Notes: generated by a model from the sequence alone, not told the origin. Counted from the first letter of the stretch, positions 13,311-25,106 are shown. The stretch: 64,000 nucleotides of DNA from Muscardinus avellanarius (GCA_963383645.1 OY726572.1:25660792-25724791), one strand, 5' to 3'. Made by a program: numbers and translations.

Positions 13311-13743
13311 TGTGGGGAGCCATTAAGGTCTTCCCCTTGTCTTTACTAAAAGAATACTTTTGACTGTCCTTCCGCCCGGAGTCAATGAGGTTTGAGGTCA
13401 TAGAGATTTCAAAGTAATTAAGACTTTCTCAGACCTAATGATGCTATTGTTCTGTCTGAGCTAAGATTAGGTTTGTGTGGTTTGTGTTGCACCAGGGTAT
13501 TGTTTGACCTGCCCGTACTTTGGACTTGTCTTTCTTGTATTCCAGGGTAACCTGAAGCAAGAAACTATATAAATAACCACAAGAAAATAAACCCGGTTAT
13601 CGGCCAGTAGAGATATTGACCCAGGAGTGGACTGGTGATCCTTCCATCCTAGAATTAAATAGTCTTTGAATTAAATTCTTAGAGTTATATTCTTTCATCC
13701 TCGTTCCTCTCTTTGGAACCCATACTTTTGCTGGCTGGCTCCA
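13311..13743 (+). mobile_element. Solo LTR of a class II (ERVK-like) endogenous retrovirus
   Basis: A 433-bp unit beginning TGTGGGGAGCC and ending CA, typical of betaretrovirus-like LTRs. A TATA-like box (tatataaata) is at about 13566-13575 and AATAAA at 13586-13591. It is flanked by gatggtaga (13302-13310) and gaaggtaga (13744-13752), which differ at one base; the six-base core ggtaga fits the 6-bp duplication of this class. No gag, pol or env is present. It is antisense to XDH within intron 4. Confidence 0.75.
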
Positions 13744-13752
13744 GAAGGTAGA

Positions 13753-14831
13753 GTAGACCCTACTTCTGGGTGGACTGGATGTGACATATGAGAGAAAGAA
13801 TCAAAGCCGACTCCTCAGCTTTTATCTTGAGCAACTAGTTAGATGGTTTTGCCATGGACTCAGATGAAAGAAGACTAGGGAAGAAAGAAGTTAGAATGAA
13901 TAAAGTTTTGATAAGATTAAGATTAGATATCCACATTGTGATGTCCAGCAGCCAGTTGGAAATGAATCTAACTTCTGAAAAGGTCCAAGCTGAAGGCAAA
14001 GCGTGCATGCCATTTGTAGGTAGAGGGCACTAAACTGGCTTAGGGAAAGGGCAGGATGAGGGAGGCGAGGGCCAAGGGAAGAGCCTGAGCACTGCAGTGG
14101 CTAGAGAATGAGCAGGGAGGATCAAAGACAGGAGCATGTAGTGTCTCAGAAATTGAGAAACACACACAAATGAACAAGAGGTGGAATCTAGCTCTAGAGA
14201 TGATTTGGTGCCAGAATAAGTGTATTAGTAAAAAGGATCTTAACCACTGGGAAGGGAGGGGTTTGGAATTATACAGCTATCACTCCTGTGTTTAAGCCAG
14301 TCAGTCTTTCATCTATTTGTTTTAAATAAAATGACAAGCCCTAATTACCTCCTCATACTTCCTGCTGGTTGAACAAGTTTAGTAATTTCTCCTTTTCCTG
14401 ACTAAGAAATAAAACATCAGAAGTGAAGCAATACCACCCCGCCCTGCTCTGATCTCAAGCCGGGCACCAGGAATAAAGCCGGCTCTAGAAATGACGTCCT
14501 GGCTTCAAGACATCATGAAAAGTGCCCAAGGAAAGCATGATCTTCTGAAAGACTCATCTTTTCAGATGATTAGGGGAGGACTAGGACCTGGGCCTAACTC
14601 TGGAACCTTCTGTGATTGTTATATCCCAAAGCGCCCTTGACTCAGTTTCCCCAAACCAAATAATGGCCTTTCCTTCCCTGCTCCTACTTGTTTTCACTTG
14701 GCCTGTGTGCATCCTAATCCTTCTTTATGAAACTTCTCAGATTACTTCTCCTTCTCTCCAAAAGGATGCCGGATCTCAATCCATGTTCAAGGGTCTGATT
14801 CCACCTGAAAGTGGACTGAAAGGCTTGGTCA
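13753..14831. other. XDH intron 4, unassigned
   Basis: No gene or clear repeat recognised between the solo LTR and the next SINE. Confidence 0.5.
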
Positions 14832-15050
14832 AGCCAGACACAGTGGCACACACCTGTAATCCAGTACATGGGAGACTAAGACAGGAGGGTTGCAGGTTCA
14901 AGGCCAGCCTCAGCAATATAGCGAGATGCTAATCAACTTAGTGAGACCTTGTTTCAAATCATTTAAAATAGTTTTTTAAGGGATAGGGGTATAGCTCGGA
15001 AGTAGAATGCCTCTGGGTTCAATTCCCAGTACAAAAAAGAACAAAAGAAA
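14832..15050 (+). mobile_element. B1-dID composite SINE
   Basis: B1-like half (gccagacacagtggcacaca) with tRNA-like half (ggggtatagctcggaagtag; ttcaattcccagtac) and an A-rich tail. Confidence 0.9.
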
Positions 15051-15212
15051 GCCTTGGCCAGACACTCATACATCTCTTATCTTATTTAGCACATTCTAAC
15101 CTCCATCTTAATGAAGATGGGGGGGCTCACAGCCCATACTGTATCACCTGGGGATGGGAAATGAGAGTGCAACTAAAATTACTACAAGGAATGGGGTGTA
15201 GATGAAGCTTTA

Positions 15213-15454
15213 TTATTATTATTATTATTATTAATTATTATTATTATTATTTTATGGTACTGGGGGTGGAATACAGAGGCCTTCTACCTCCGGGCTATAC
15301 TCCCAGACCTATTTTATATTTTATTTGGAAACAGGGTCTCGCCAAGTTGCTGAGAGCCTCACTACATATCTGAGGCTGACTTTGAACCTGCGCGATCTTC
15401 CTGTCTCAGCCTCCTAAGTGCAGGGATTATAAGCGTGCACCACCACGCCTGGCA
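15213..15454 (-). mobile_element. B1-dID composite SINE with (TTA)n tail
   Basis: Full dimer on minus. Its A-tail has become (TAA)n, seen as TTA repeats on plus at 15211-15253. A perfect 14-bp target duplication, tagatgaagcttta, flanks it at 15199-15212 and 15455-15468, so both ends are certain. Confidence 0.96.
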
Positions 15455-15844
15455 TAGATGAAGCTTTAAACAAAGGGAACAGAGGATTCAGAATCTAGAA
15501 TCTGGAGAAACTGAGAGTTCCCTGAACATACTCAGGATGAAGGTGAGGAAACGCCCTTACCCCTTCTCCTCCTGGTTCTGGGGCAACTGGACCACCCTGG
15601 CCACCAGAGTCTATTGATCCCTTGGTTCCCTGGTGCAATGTTATATCCATGCTGGCCACAGGAGGGAGCTTGGGCTCTTCCCGCCTCACAGAACCCAGAA
15701 GAGATAGGGAGGTGGTCCAGGCACCAGGTCTCCTTTGCTCAGGGGGAGAAACTCCATCCAACAACCAAAGCAAGCCTGCAGCTTCGGCCTGAGCCTCCTG
15801 ACAAATGCTCACCCCAGAGCCTGCTCACCTCTTCCACTGCTCAC

Positions 15845-15953
15845 CTGCACGGGGTGCAGCCTCGTCTTGGTGCTTCCTATTCCTTCCACGGTCGTCACGG
15901 CAACGTGATGCAAGGAGCAGATGGGGGCCAGGCAGGCGTTGACCGAAAAGTGG
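15845..15953 (-). CDS. XDH: XDH exon 4 (residues 66-102)
   Basis: Encodes [20 protein letters not shown] and on to RLHPVQ (36 full codons plus one base). Cys73 is the fourth ligand of the N-terminal [2Fe-2S] cluster. The acceptor is ttctag|C and the donor CAG|GTGAGC is strong. Length is 109 bp, in phase with exons 3 and 5. Confidence 0.95.
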
Positions 15954-17135
15954 CTAGAACACCAGATTAAGGCGATTCCACTGTCCACTCAGGTTGCTGA
16001 GCAGGCGGGCCTGGGGGACGGGTAAGGCTCTCTCGGGTCTCCTCCCTCTACCTTAGGCTCTCGTCTCTTCTGGTATACCTTGCTTTGGCACTGGTGGGGG
16101 ACAAAGGGAGCTGTCCCCCAGGTGAGGCCACACCTCTTGAGAGTCCTGTAGAGCCATACATCAGTGCTCACAGCCTCCAAGCCAGGGCCAGGCATTAGAG
16201 CTATTTTTAGCTGTCTCTAAACAGCCCAACCCTAGAGGCTATAGAGAGGGAATCTCTGGCAGATCACAGCCTCAAAGCATCCCTCCCCCATCTCTGCAAG
16301 GCCCTTCCTGTCTCCTCAGCACCAGGGCCTCCAATCGCCTTTGCTCCCCAGCACTCAGCCCCTGCTGCCCCATCTCCCCTTGGAGGGCAGGAGGAGACAC
16401 CAGCCCTTCATAGTGCTCCCTCCCACCCATCCTTTCATCATCATTCACTGAGGTGGACAATCAGCCTCAGTTACTGAGTGCCGTCCATCGGCCAGTGCTC
16501 TGCTGAGGTCTGTGGGGTAAAGGTGCATGAGGTGGGATCTCTGTCCTTCAAAAGTTTGTGGTCAACCCAGGAAAATAAAAATGGGTGTGAAGATACAACT
16601 CTAAATTCTCATGGTAATTCCTGCATGGAAGACTGTGCGCAGGGTGCGATGGAACCCACACAGACAAGGAGCACCTAACCCAGACTTGGGAGGTCAAGGA
16701 AGGCTTCCTGGAAGAGGTGATGTTTTTAACTCAGACCTAAAGAGCTGGTCAGAGTTTTCCAGGTAGAGAAATCCTGGAAGAAAGGACTAAAGTCTTGGGA
16801 AGTAGCTTATGCTGGAATAGAAATGAGTGGAACAGGGGCACGAGTAGTTCACAATTGTCTCAGGTCGCAAGGGGTGCTAGGCCCACAGCAAGATGGAAAT
16901 CTGGGGAAGAAAGCAGGGGCATGCTGGGAGGGAGACTGGATTCTATCCTGGGAGCATGGATTGCTGCTAAAGGATTTTACGGGGTGCGAGGGGAGCCTGA
17001 TTTTAGAGAACTTATTTCAGCAGAAGTTCAGAGCCTGGTGGGCATTCACAAGCCAGGAAGACACTTGCTAAGGCATCCTTCTACAGTGTCCCTGTCTGTG
17101 ATCAGACCCTGCTCAGGAGGGTCCCACATATCTGT

Positions 17136-17181
<46 letters not shown>

Positions 17182-17244
17182 GGCTCACACGCTGACCCTG
17201 CATCCTCACACTTAGTAGGTCATCAGATTCTGGGCGAAGGATAC
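15954..17244. other. XDH intron 3; possible old L2-like repeat at about 16.45-16.95 kb
   Basis: The stretch ggaaggcttcctggaagagg and its surroundings read like an ancient L2-type repeat, but I cannot assign it firmly. No gene seen. Confidence 0.35.
17137..17180. repeat. (CA)n microsatellite
   Basis: Pure CA run 65 bp from the 3' edge of XDH exon 3, within intron 3. Confidence 0.97.
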
Positions 17245-17341
17245 ACGATCTTCTTCTGCAGATGATCATATTTGGAAAGCATCACCGTGCAAGCCCCGCA
17301 GCCCCCTTCGCCGCAGCCGAGCTTGGTCCCGCTCAGCCCCA
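17245..17341 (-). CDS. XDH: XDH exon 3 (residues 34-66, first [2Fe-2S] ligands)
   Basis: Carries [20 protein letters not shown], with cysteines at residues 43, 48 and 51. These are three of the four ligands of the ferredoxin-like [2Fe-2S] centre; the fourth, Cys73, is in exon 4. The acceptor is cccag|TGGGG. The exon must end ...ATCGT before gtatcc, because exon 4 supplies the C of Val66 (GT+C). Length is 97 bp. The donor again reads gtatcc. Confidence 0.95.
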
Positions 17342-18455
17342 CTGGGCAGCCACCAGTTAAAGAACATGAACTAGAGAAAGGAGTCTGCGTGTTACCGGGC
17401 ATGTCTGGGAGCACCTCATGTGCGCTCTCCCGTCCCCACCCACAGCTCAGGGCCCTCGACTTGGGAGGCAGCAGACCAGTAGCCTCCTCACTCAGAGAGG
17501 ATGCACTGTCTCCCAGGGAGGCAGCACAGAACCATCTCCACTGCACAGAAGACCAAGGTGGCAGGGTCCCACCCAACAGTACTCAACAGCATCCCCTGGA
17601 CACTAATTCCAGGGTCCAGTGGTCCTGGAGACTTCTCTAGGGATCTAGGTCTCCCAGGTGAGGTTTTACTGAGCAGATAAATCATGCCCCTAACAGGCTG
17701 AGCCTAGGAGTGGCTGGACATCAGCAATGTCGCCTGGACTAGGCAGTTATCTGAGCTGAGACTTCCTGCACCCTGGCTTTCCACCTGAACTTTTCAGGCT
17801 GATAAAGTCTCAGGACCCAAAATTAGGGCTAGCCCAGGGGCTGCTAACTTACCAGCCCATGATACACATGGATGGAAATAAAGAATCTGTGAAGTCATGG
17901 ATCAATACTGGGCTCAGCTCTTCCATACACTGTGGAAAATTGTCCCATACTTTGCCTCACTAGAGGACTATTAGAGAACAGCTCAGGGATCACCTTCCCG
18001 AGACACACAGGCTGTGGGACAGAGGTCTTCAGGCCTACAGGGGCCCCAGCTGTGTACTGAAGGTGGAGGGAACTGAGGTCGTTCCCATCTGCCACCTCCT
18101 TCACTCACTTTCAAGGTAAAATTACCAACTCACAATGGCACAGCACCTCATACTTGAAAAGCACCCGTGTACTCAGTTGATCTTCGGGGTGTATGGCAGG
18201 CGGTGGAGTAGGAACTGGGATTTCCTCACAGGATAAAAACAAAACAAAACCAGAAACCAAAAATGCAAGCTACACATCACGAGTGTTACCATGCTTGTCA
18301 ACAACCTAGCATGGCCATTTGACTCGAGATTTGGTGTGCGGCACCCCTGGCACAACCTGCCTCTCTCTAACACACGCCTGAGGAGGGCTCCTGAGGCCCA
18401 AGTTGTTCATTTCACAATCAAGACATATGCAGTTATCTACAGTTCGGACACCGTC
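17342..18455. other. XDH intron 2, 3' part, nothing recognised
   Basis: No gene or clear repeat. The open frames overlapping exon 3 on plus are shadows. Confidence 0.5.
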
Positions 18456-18471
18456 AAGATATATACAGTTA

Positions 18472-18680
18472 GCTGGGCGTGGTGGCGCACGCTTGTAATC
18501 CCAGCATTTGAGAGGCTGGGACTGGAGGATCGCGGTTCGCAGACAGCCTCAGCTACTTAGGCCCTGAGTAACTTAGTGAGACCCTGTTTCAAGATAAAGA
18601 ATAAAAAACAGGGCAGGGGGTGTAGCTCAGAGGTCAAATGCCCTTGGGTTCCATCCCTAGACTCACACACACACACACAA
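18472..18680 (+). mobile_element. B1-dID composite SINE with (CA)n tail
   Basis: B1 half from gctgggcgtggtggcgcacg and ID half (gtgtagctcagaggtcaaat), with the tail turned into CA repeats. A perfect 16-bp duplication aagatatatacagtta lies at 18456-18471 and 18681-18696. In XDH intron 2. Confidence 0.96.
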
Positions 18681-18696
18681 AAGATATATACAGTTA

Positions 18697-20224
18697 TGTG
18701 TAGTTTAGGTTTCAGGGGTGTATGAAGACGAGTAATGGCAGCCAGAAGTCTAGCAAAGTCTTCTTCTGGCCTGGGGATCTTTCTAGAAGGCAGGATAGAA
18801 ATCGAAGCTGAGAACTCCCTGCAAATTAACCCTCAGCAAAAACTGCAGTAAGCTTCAAGGACTTCACATTCATGAGCCAACTTTCAGTTTGGGATTTCCT
18901 TTGACCTTTGGCCTTTAAACCAGCTCATTGCTATGACAGCTGAAGCTTCTGGGCCTTCAGAACTAAAAGAGAAACTTAGAGAAAGCTAAAATCTACCTCA
19001 GCAGCCTGTTCTTTCAGAGTAGTAATGTATTCTGTGACCCTGGAGTAAATGGGCTGGAAATGGCATTGCATGCAGTCCCCGGTTCCTACCCACTGATTCC
19101 TCTGAGGAAAGAGCCATCAGACTGGGCTGCGTGCGCCTTCAGAGGCGCCCACGCCAAAACCAAGCACCAGGCGGTCCATGGAAGGAGAGCGAATCAGAGC
19201 CGTGGAGCCCGGGCTCACATCCTGGAGTGCCAAACAAGCCTATGTTGCCCTCAAGCATGTCATGGGAAAGAGCCACCAGATGCCCCTCTAGGAGCTGGAG
19301 GGTTCCTAGACAGTGATCAGGATGAACCTAGTCCTGCTGACAGACCCCTGGAGGGTTTCTGGTATGGGCGAGAGCTTAAGGGCCTGGGTCTGAGCTTCCT
19401 CTGGCACACTCTAGCAAAAGGCAGATGGTTTCACACCACCAGGCCTCACAGCTCCCCTGTGGAGAGGGAGTATTAAACTTCCACATGATTGCTGGGGATT
19501 GAGATAAGCCACAGAAGTCACTTTGGACTCTGCCTGTGCATAAAGCTACTCTTATTATTTCTGTTGGTTTTGATCCAGGGTCACAGAATACTTTACTACT
19601 CTGAAAGAACAAAAGGTACAGGGGATCTTCCGGGAGCCCTCCCCACACGGAGCAAAGAGCAGCACCCAAGTCTCCCCAAGGAGCCCCCTGCCTTCACTGA
19701 CTCCCAGTGTCTGCAGCTGCCATGCTGGGTGGAACCTCTACATGATCCCCACCTCAGGCATCCTTTCCCAGCAGACACCCATCCCCTTGTCTCCCTCCCC
19801 GAGACAGAGCTGAAAAAGTCCCCAGGAAGTCCATTTATATACTAAGCAAGTATCAGGTAGTGCAGGACCTGCTCCCCCCAGGAAGAAGTGACCACGCAGT
19901 TCACCAGGGCAAAAGGGGCCCTTTTCAGACACAGCATCAAACCCTGGAATTACTAGTCTCTTAACTGGAAGAGATCTCTCAAAACACATCACAAACATCC
20001 CTCTCGTTTGAGAACTGAGAGCTCAGATCTAGGGAGTTCATCGACTGCCCAGGGTCACACAGCTCCTCCATGTCATTGCTGCAGCTAAAACACGAGTGTT
20101 CGGACTCCTGGCCCAGTGCTCTTTCCACCACACTTCACAGCTGCCCAACCAGAAATTGGTATCAGCCTGGAAAAAGTGACCCTGTCGCCCAGCCTCTCTC
20201 ACTCCCACTTTAAAATCAGGATAC
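18697..20224. other. XDH intron 2, 5' part; MIR at about 19.99-20.12 kb
   Basis: Near 20040-20115 the text gcccagggtcacacagctcc reads as an antisense MIR SINE. The rest is unassigned and contains no gene. Confidence 0.45.
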
Positions 20225-20282
20225 GTTTTCTTCTCAGGTAAACCAAAAGGGTTGTTTCTGGATCTGCATTTTTCTCCACCAC
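20225..20282 (-). CDS. XDH: XDH exon 2 (residues 15-33 plus one base)
   Basis: Encodes VVEKNADPETTLLVYLRRK and the first base of Leu34. It starts in phase 0 after a pyrimidine-rich acceptor (ttttttgtag) and ends with C, which joins TG of exon 3 to make Leu. The donor reads gtatcc, weaker than the usual GTRAGT. At 58 bp, skipping it would shift the frame before the first iron-sulfur cysteine. A solo LTR begins 41 bp upstream of its 5' edge. Confidence 0.94.
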
Positions 20283-20422
20283 CTACAAAAAAAGAAAGAA
20301 AGATAAAAATATGCCATAGGTATTGAAAGACCCCCGCAGAGGGGAGACCCTCAACCAAGCCTTGGGATAAGCGACGCCAAGTACACACAAGAAACTTATG
20401 TCCTTGATGCAAAAGCAAAAGG

Positions 20423-20428
20423 TTTATT
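20423..20428 (-). terminator. LTR poly(A) signal inside XDH intron 1, sense orientation
   Basis: AATAAA on minus followed by T-rich sequence. It lies 141 bp upstream of exon 2, so it could cut short pre-mRNAs that enter from exon 1. Function is inferred. Confidence 0.5.
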
Positions 20429-20490
20429 AAGGAGCCAGTGCACTGGGGCCAACTCGTATAGGAGTTCGGCCCCGAGCAACTGAAACTGAG

Positions 20491-20503
20491 GGTATTTATA
20501 GGG
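20491..20503 (-). promoter_or_regulatory. LTR TATA box
   Basis: ctataaatac on minus, in the expected U3 position of the intron 1 LTR, about 65 bp upstream of its AATAAA. A start about 25-30 bp downstream would run straight into XDH exon 2. Activity is inferred only from position. Confidence 0.5.
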
Positions 20504-20898
20504 AAAAGACCACTAGTTAGGGGGGCTTGGGCCAGATTGCATGCGTTTACAAAAAATTACAGAATCATTTGAAAAGTACATTCTGTAGTCAAATGTTAGA
20601 TAAGATACTAGGTGTAGTCAGCAGGTTCCCGGCACGGGGCGTGCTGACCCGGTCAGTATAGATAAGATGCTAGGTAGGTTCCTGGAACAGGGTGGGCTTA
20701 TTGCATATTTCCTATTCTCAAGCCTATACTTCTTAAACTGCAGCAAAAATATTTTTCTTTTAACTATTAGCTGGCTGCTAGGGGCTTATGATTTTTCTTT
20801 TAAAATGGAGCCTTTCAGTATGTTTAACCATCTTTCTGCAACTGATTTCTCCTTTCAATATCTCACCCAGAATTTGAAGATTTAATGGGGGTCTTTTA

Positions 20899-22146
20899 AG
20901 ATAGTTTTCTTGGCAGCTGTGTAGGTGAATCTATGAATTGCAAGCCAGCATAAATGTGTGTGCCTATCCTTCACTCCTAAAGTTGAACAGTAGGGCTCAG
21001 CTCTGGTCCCACACAGAGCACTTCTGCACCTTCAATGCTGGGCTCCTGGCTGCAATGCCAGGCCTCCTACACGCCAGGCGTGTCATCTAATCTCTCCTGG
21101 ATCACACCCGTGGATGCCAGGGACAGCTGAGGTGTCGGCATGTAGACTCTAGCTCTTCTCTGAGCATATCCACTCTCAGACCCTGTGTGTGACTGCAGAA
21201 AGCCAGTCATTGGCCTGGGTTCATCACGGAGGTTTGTATATGATGGGCATTCGCAGTTAATAACATGAACACATGCTGGAGATGGAGGAAAAAAATCTCA
21301 AGTCAAAAATCCTTCTGTACATTCAGTAAGGTAGAAAGGGTTGTCTACAAAGTGAGATGCTAGTCCCCAATATGAATTGTCAAAAGAAATGCATAAGAAA
21401 TCTATTTCACCATTCCTCAACATCAAGACTAAAAGGGTCTGGTAATTGAGATGACTAAGGGAGATAAGAGGTTTCTTTAGAGAGAACTGTACTATGAGCC
21501 CCACAACTTCCTAAAGTGGAAGAGAAGGTTATCTGCCTTATATTTCAAACCTCCTGAGGAGAAGGAGCTGTCCTCTGGGCTACATATAAAGCCACTATGA
21601 CACCTTTGCAGTATAGAAGATATGGTGGTCTGACCTATCTGAATGGCTAGAGGTAGACTTGACATGGAATTGGTAGCCAACAATGATGCATTTAAACTCT
21701 GAGCTAAGCTTAAACCGAAGATTGGCAGCACCAGATTGGTGCACACTCCCAGAGTTCCGTAGAACCGAGGATGTGCTTGGTTGTGGACCTGGTGCAGCCA
21801 CCCACAGCCTATGGAGAGCTCACTTGGAGATGCTTAGAGCTGAATCTGTGTGGAGTAGACCTCCTAAAACTGGAGGAGTGGTGCTGGGGGACTGCCAGCC
21901 TGAGAAACGCATGTAGCCCAAGTACATAGCTCATGGCAGGGGACTTGCAAGTGAACGGCCCCATGGTAGTGGCTTCCAAAGGATTTTTCATCCATTTCAG
22001 GTAGTTTCAAGTAGAAGAAAAGGTTCAGCTCCAAATACCTGAAAATCCCTGGAAGCCAGGAGCCACCCTACACCAGTACCAGCTAAATGAGAGCTTTCTG
22101 ACTACCCTCATCACGCCATCCTGACTTGACACCGTTTGGCAACTTA
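20899..22146. other. XDH intron 1, unassigned
   Basis: No gene or clear repeat recognised. Confidence 0.5.
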
Positions 22147-22155
22147 GATAATAGG

Positions 22156-22363
22156 ATTTTTTTTTAGTACTAAAGATTGAACCCAGGGGCATTCTACCTC
22201 TGAGCTACACCTCCAGCTGTTCCTTCTATTTTTTGTTTTGAAACAGTGTCTCGCTGGGTTGCTAAAAGTCTCACTGCATTGCCGAGGCTGATCTCGAACC
22301 TGTGATCCCCCTGTCTCAACCTCTCAAGTACTGAGATTACAGGCGTGCACCACCATACCTGAC
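22156..22363 (-). mobile_element. B1-dID composite SINE
   Basis: ID half (gattgaacccaggggcattc on plus) and B1 half ending accatacctgac. The flanks share gataatag at 22147-22154 and just after the element. Confidence 0.9.
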
Positions 22364-23215
22364 CTGATAATAGATATTTTTTTATTGACCATGAGTAACC
22401 AAGAAGTTAATGAAACTTCCAGAATTTGCCCTTTGAGTAAAGCCTAAAGGAAAGTGAGAGATAAAATTAAGTGCCTTGTGTGATTTCATTGCATGCATCC
22501 AGGTCCTGCTGTATCCTGGATACAAAGTTCACAGGATGATCCACTGGTGAAGATATCACAAATGCAAACAATCATGACCTTACCGCCTTTCTCGTGGCAG
22601 TAAGAGGCTTTCAGCTCACTGTTTTTACACACTGTTTCTTCCACCTGTCACGCCCATGACGTCAGTTCCCTGCTCATGCCTCTGTGACCTCCCCCACATT
22701 CAGGCGGAGTTCCTCGGGGTGTCCTCGAAGGCCCCTTTCCATGTGCTCCTAGTCTGCACTCTCAGCCTTTGGACCTCCGACTCTGCCACGCTGGTCCTAC
22801 TGCGCTGGAATTCACCTTCTAGATTCCAGCCCCTGTGCCTTCGCACCTGCTGTTCCTCCTCCACATGCATCTTGACTTAGAGGAAGACCCCAAACACTTT
22901 CCTTGTCAAGGCCTTAACGGACCCTGGGGAGCCGTGACAGACAACCACAAGCTGTGGACGTGGCTTCTGGACTTGAGGGAAAAGGGTGAGAAATGGCAGC
23001 ACTGGGAGGGTTATCGTATTTCAAAGATCTGCATATAATTGTGTTATATCAAAGCTAAATTTCTTGAATTTTATAAGTTGACCGTCGTGATCTAAGAATA
23101 TCCTTATTCTTAGGAGTTGAAGGGAAATGATGTGTGAAACTTACTCTCAAGTAACTCAAAAGGAATATTTTTTACTTTATATATTTAGATATGGACTGGT
23201 TAAATACAAATATTA
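22364..23215. other. XDH intron 1, unassigned
   Basis: No gene or repeat I can support. Confidence 0.5.
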
Positions 23216-23244
23216 TTTAGGCATACACATCTATGTTTGTACAA

Positions 23245-23280
<36 letters not shown>

Positions 23281-23360
23281 CATATACAAATATATATAAT
23301 GTGTGGATACAGTATATATGTATGTATATGGCATATACACACATATACATATTTATTTCC
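23216..23360. repeat. (TA)n and related AT-rich repeat
   Basis: A pure TA run at about 23247-23278 with flanking tatata, atgtat and catata variants. Self-complementary AT sequence. Confidence 0.9.
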
Positions 23361-23507
23361 AGAGAAAGAGAAAATGATGAAGCAAATATGACAAAATGTT
23401 AACAAATGGTAAATATTAGTAAAGGGTATTTAATATTTCTTTGTAGTCATCTTGCAACTTTTTAGTAAATTTAAAATAATATTAAAATACAGTCTTTAAA
23501 ATACATA

Positions 23508-23729
23508 TTTCTTTTTTCTCTTTTTTGGTGGTGCTGGGATGGAACCCAGAGGCTTTCTACCTCCAGTCTATGCTCCCAGACCTATTTTGTATTTTATTTG
23601 GAAACAGGATCTTACTAAGTTGCTGAGAGCCTCACTAAGTAGCTGAGGCTGGCTTCGAACCTGTGCGATCCTCCTGTCTCAGCCTCCCAAGCTCTGGGAT
23701 TACAAGCGTGTGCCACCACGCCCAGTTTA
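23508..23729 (-). mobile_element. B1-dID composite SINE
   Basis: Full dimer on minus, ending gccaccacgcccag. It lies 31 bp from the next SINE in the same orientation. Confidence 0.9.
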
Positions 23730-23760
23730 CATATTTCTTTAGTATAGGATTTCTCAGGGC

Positions 23761-23971
23761 TTTTTTTTTTTTCAGTACTGGCAATTGAACCAGAGGCATT
23801 GTACCTTGTAGCTACACCCTCATCCATATTTTTTATTCCTTATTTTGAAACAGGGTCTCTCTCCAAGTTGTGGAGGGCCTCACTTAGTAGCAGAGGCTGG
23901 CCACGAACTTGCGAGCCTCCTGTCTCAGCCTCCCAAGTACTGGGATTACAAGTGTCCACCATCAGGCCTGG
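23761..23971 (-). mobile_element. B1-dID composite SINE
   Basis: Full dimer on minus, flanked by the perfect 11-bp repeat tttctcagggc at 23750-23760 and 23972-23982. Confidence 0.95.
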
Positions 23972-23982
23972 TTTCTCAGGGC

Positions 23983-25106
23983 TTTTAATATCCATCTAGC
24001 TATTATTTCATCCACTCTACTTGTATATTTACTATGAACCAAGAACTGCTCAGAGGTCTAAGAATATCCAAGATTATCTCATGCGATTAGTGCTCTGTAA
24101 AATACATTTGGAATATATTATTGCTTTGGCCCTAATTCACCTGTCCAACTAGTCTCCTCCCATTGGCAGATGCGTGGTGTGAGAAACTGAATTCCTCCAG
24201 TGCTCGGCCGTAGCCTCAGGCCCTGGGAGGTGCTTGGGAGAGGTTGACTGTGTGAGCCCGAAAGCCATGTGAAGATGTTTCTAGCCACACGTGGTTCCAG
24301 TGGGGATCACCCCTGGATACCTTCCCCCATGTGCTGCATCTTCCCAGGTTAAGATGCCGGTGTCTACTAAGCATCATGAAGTACAGAAACTATCCAAAGA
24401 ACTATTGTTACAATAATAATAAAACCCCCAGCAGCTCTTCTCTTGGACTTTAGAACAGAAACGTGAAAACTAATGTTACCATGGCCTGTCCAGCCCCATA
24501 TGTAAAATGGTTGTCCTCACAGGCGTTTCACATCTTACATCTAGCACCCTCTGTAGACCCCAGAGAGGGGAGACCAAGTCCTGGACAGTGGCCCAGAACC
24601 AGGACCTAAGAGGCTCACATCTGAGCATGAGTCACCAGGTTTCCACAGTTTCTTTGGTAACTTTGCACAATATCCTATAACAAACGGTCTAGAACTTCCT
24701 GAGGACAGATATGGAACAGACAGCCACTGCTGCCCTTATTCACCCAGAATCCCTGCACATGTTACCATTTCCTAGCACAGATTACATGCCATTACATCTC
24801 CAGCTCCCCAGAAGTTTCTTAAGGAGCCACATCTTCATTAATTACAGACAGACATTTGTCACAGAATCTGGCAAGAAGAGAAACTACCAGAAATAGTAAG
24901 TCGGGTTTCATATGATAATAGTCTCTAAAGGTTTTAAGTCATGTTCCTAAAGCAAGATTAAAATTAAAACTCAAGGGGGAACAATTTTTACCAAGTCAGT
25001 TTACCTTGAAATGCCCCCGTTCTAGATCCAGAGCATACCAGCAAGCCATCCCTAAAGAAGACTAAGGCCTTATATTTTCACACATGAACTGATGGCTTTT
25101 ATATTT
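23983..25106. other. XDH intron 1, unassigned
   Basis: No gene or clear repeat recognised. Confidence 0.5.

Larger units (their letters stand above)
20324..20898 (-). mobile_element. Solo LTR, gammaretrovirus-like, in XDH intron 1 (sense to XDH)
   Basis: On plus it starts TGAAAGACCCCC and ends GGGGGTCTTTTA, a 12-bp terminal inverted repeat with one mismatch, of the kind seen in murine-leukaemia-type LTRs. Read on minus, a TATA box (ctataaatac) lies near 20491-20503 and the poly(A) signal AATAAA at 20428-20423. The U5 end is at 20324. No internal retroviral genes remain. The flanking 4-bp sites (gtat and agat) do not match, so the target duplication has decayed or the edges are off by a few bases. 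It has the same orientation as XDH, ending 41 bp before exon 2. Confidence 0.85.

Noticed and set aside
20851..20857. TG...CA end of the intron 1 LTR at 20857 instead of 20898
   Set aside because: The longer unit gives a 12-bp terminal inverted repeat with one mismatch, a much better LTR boundary.
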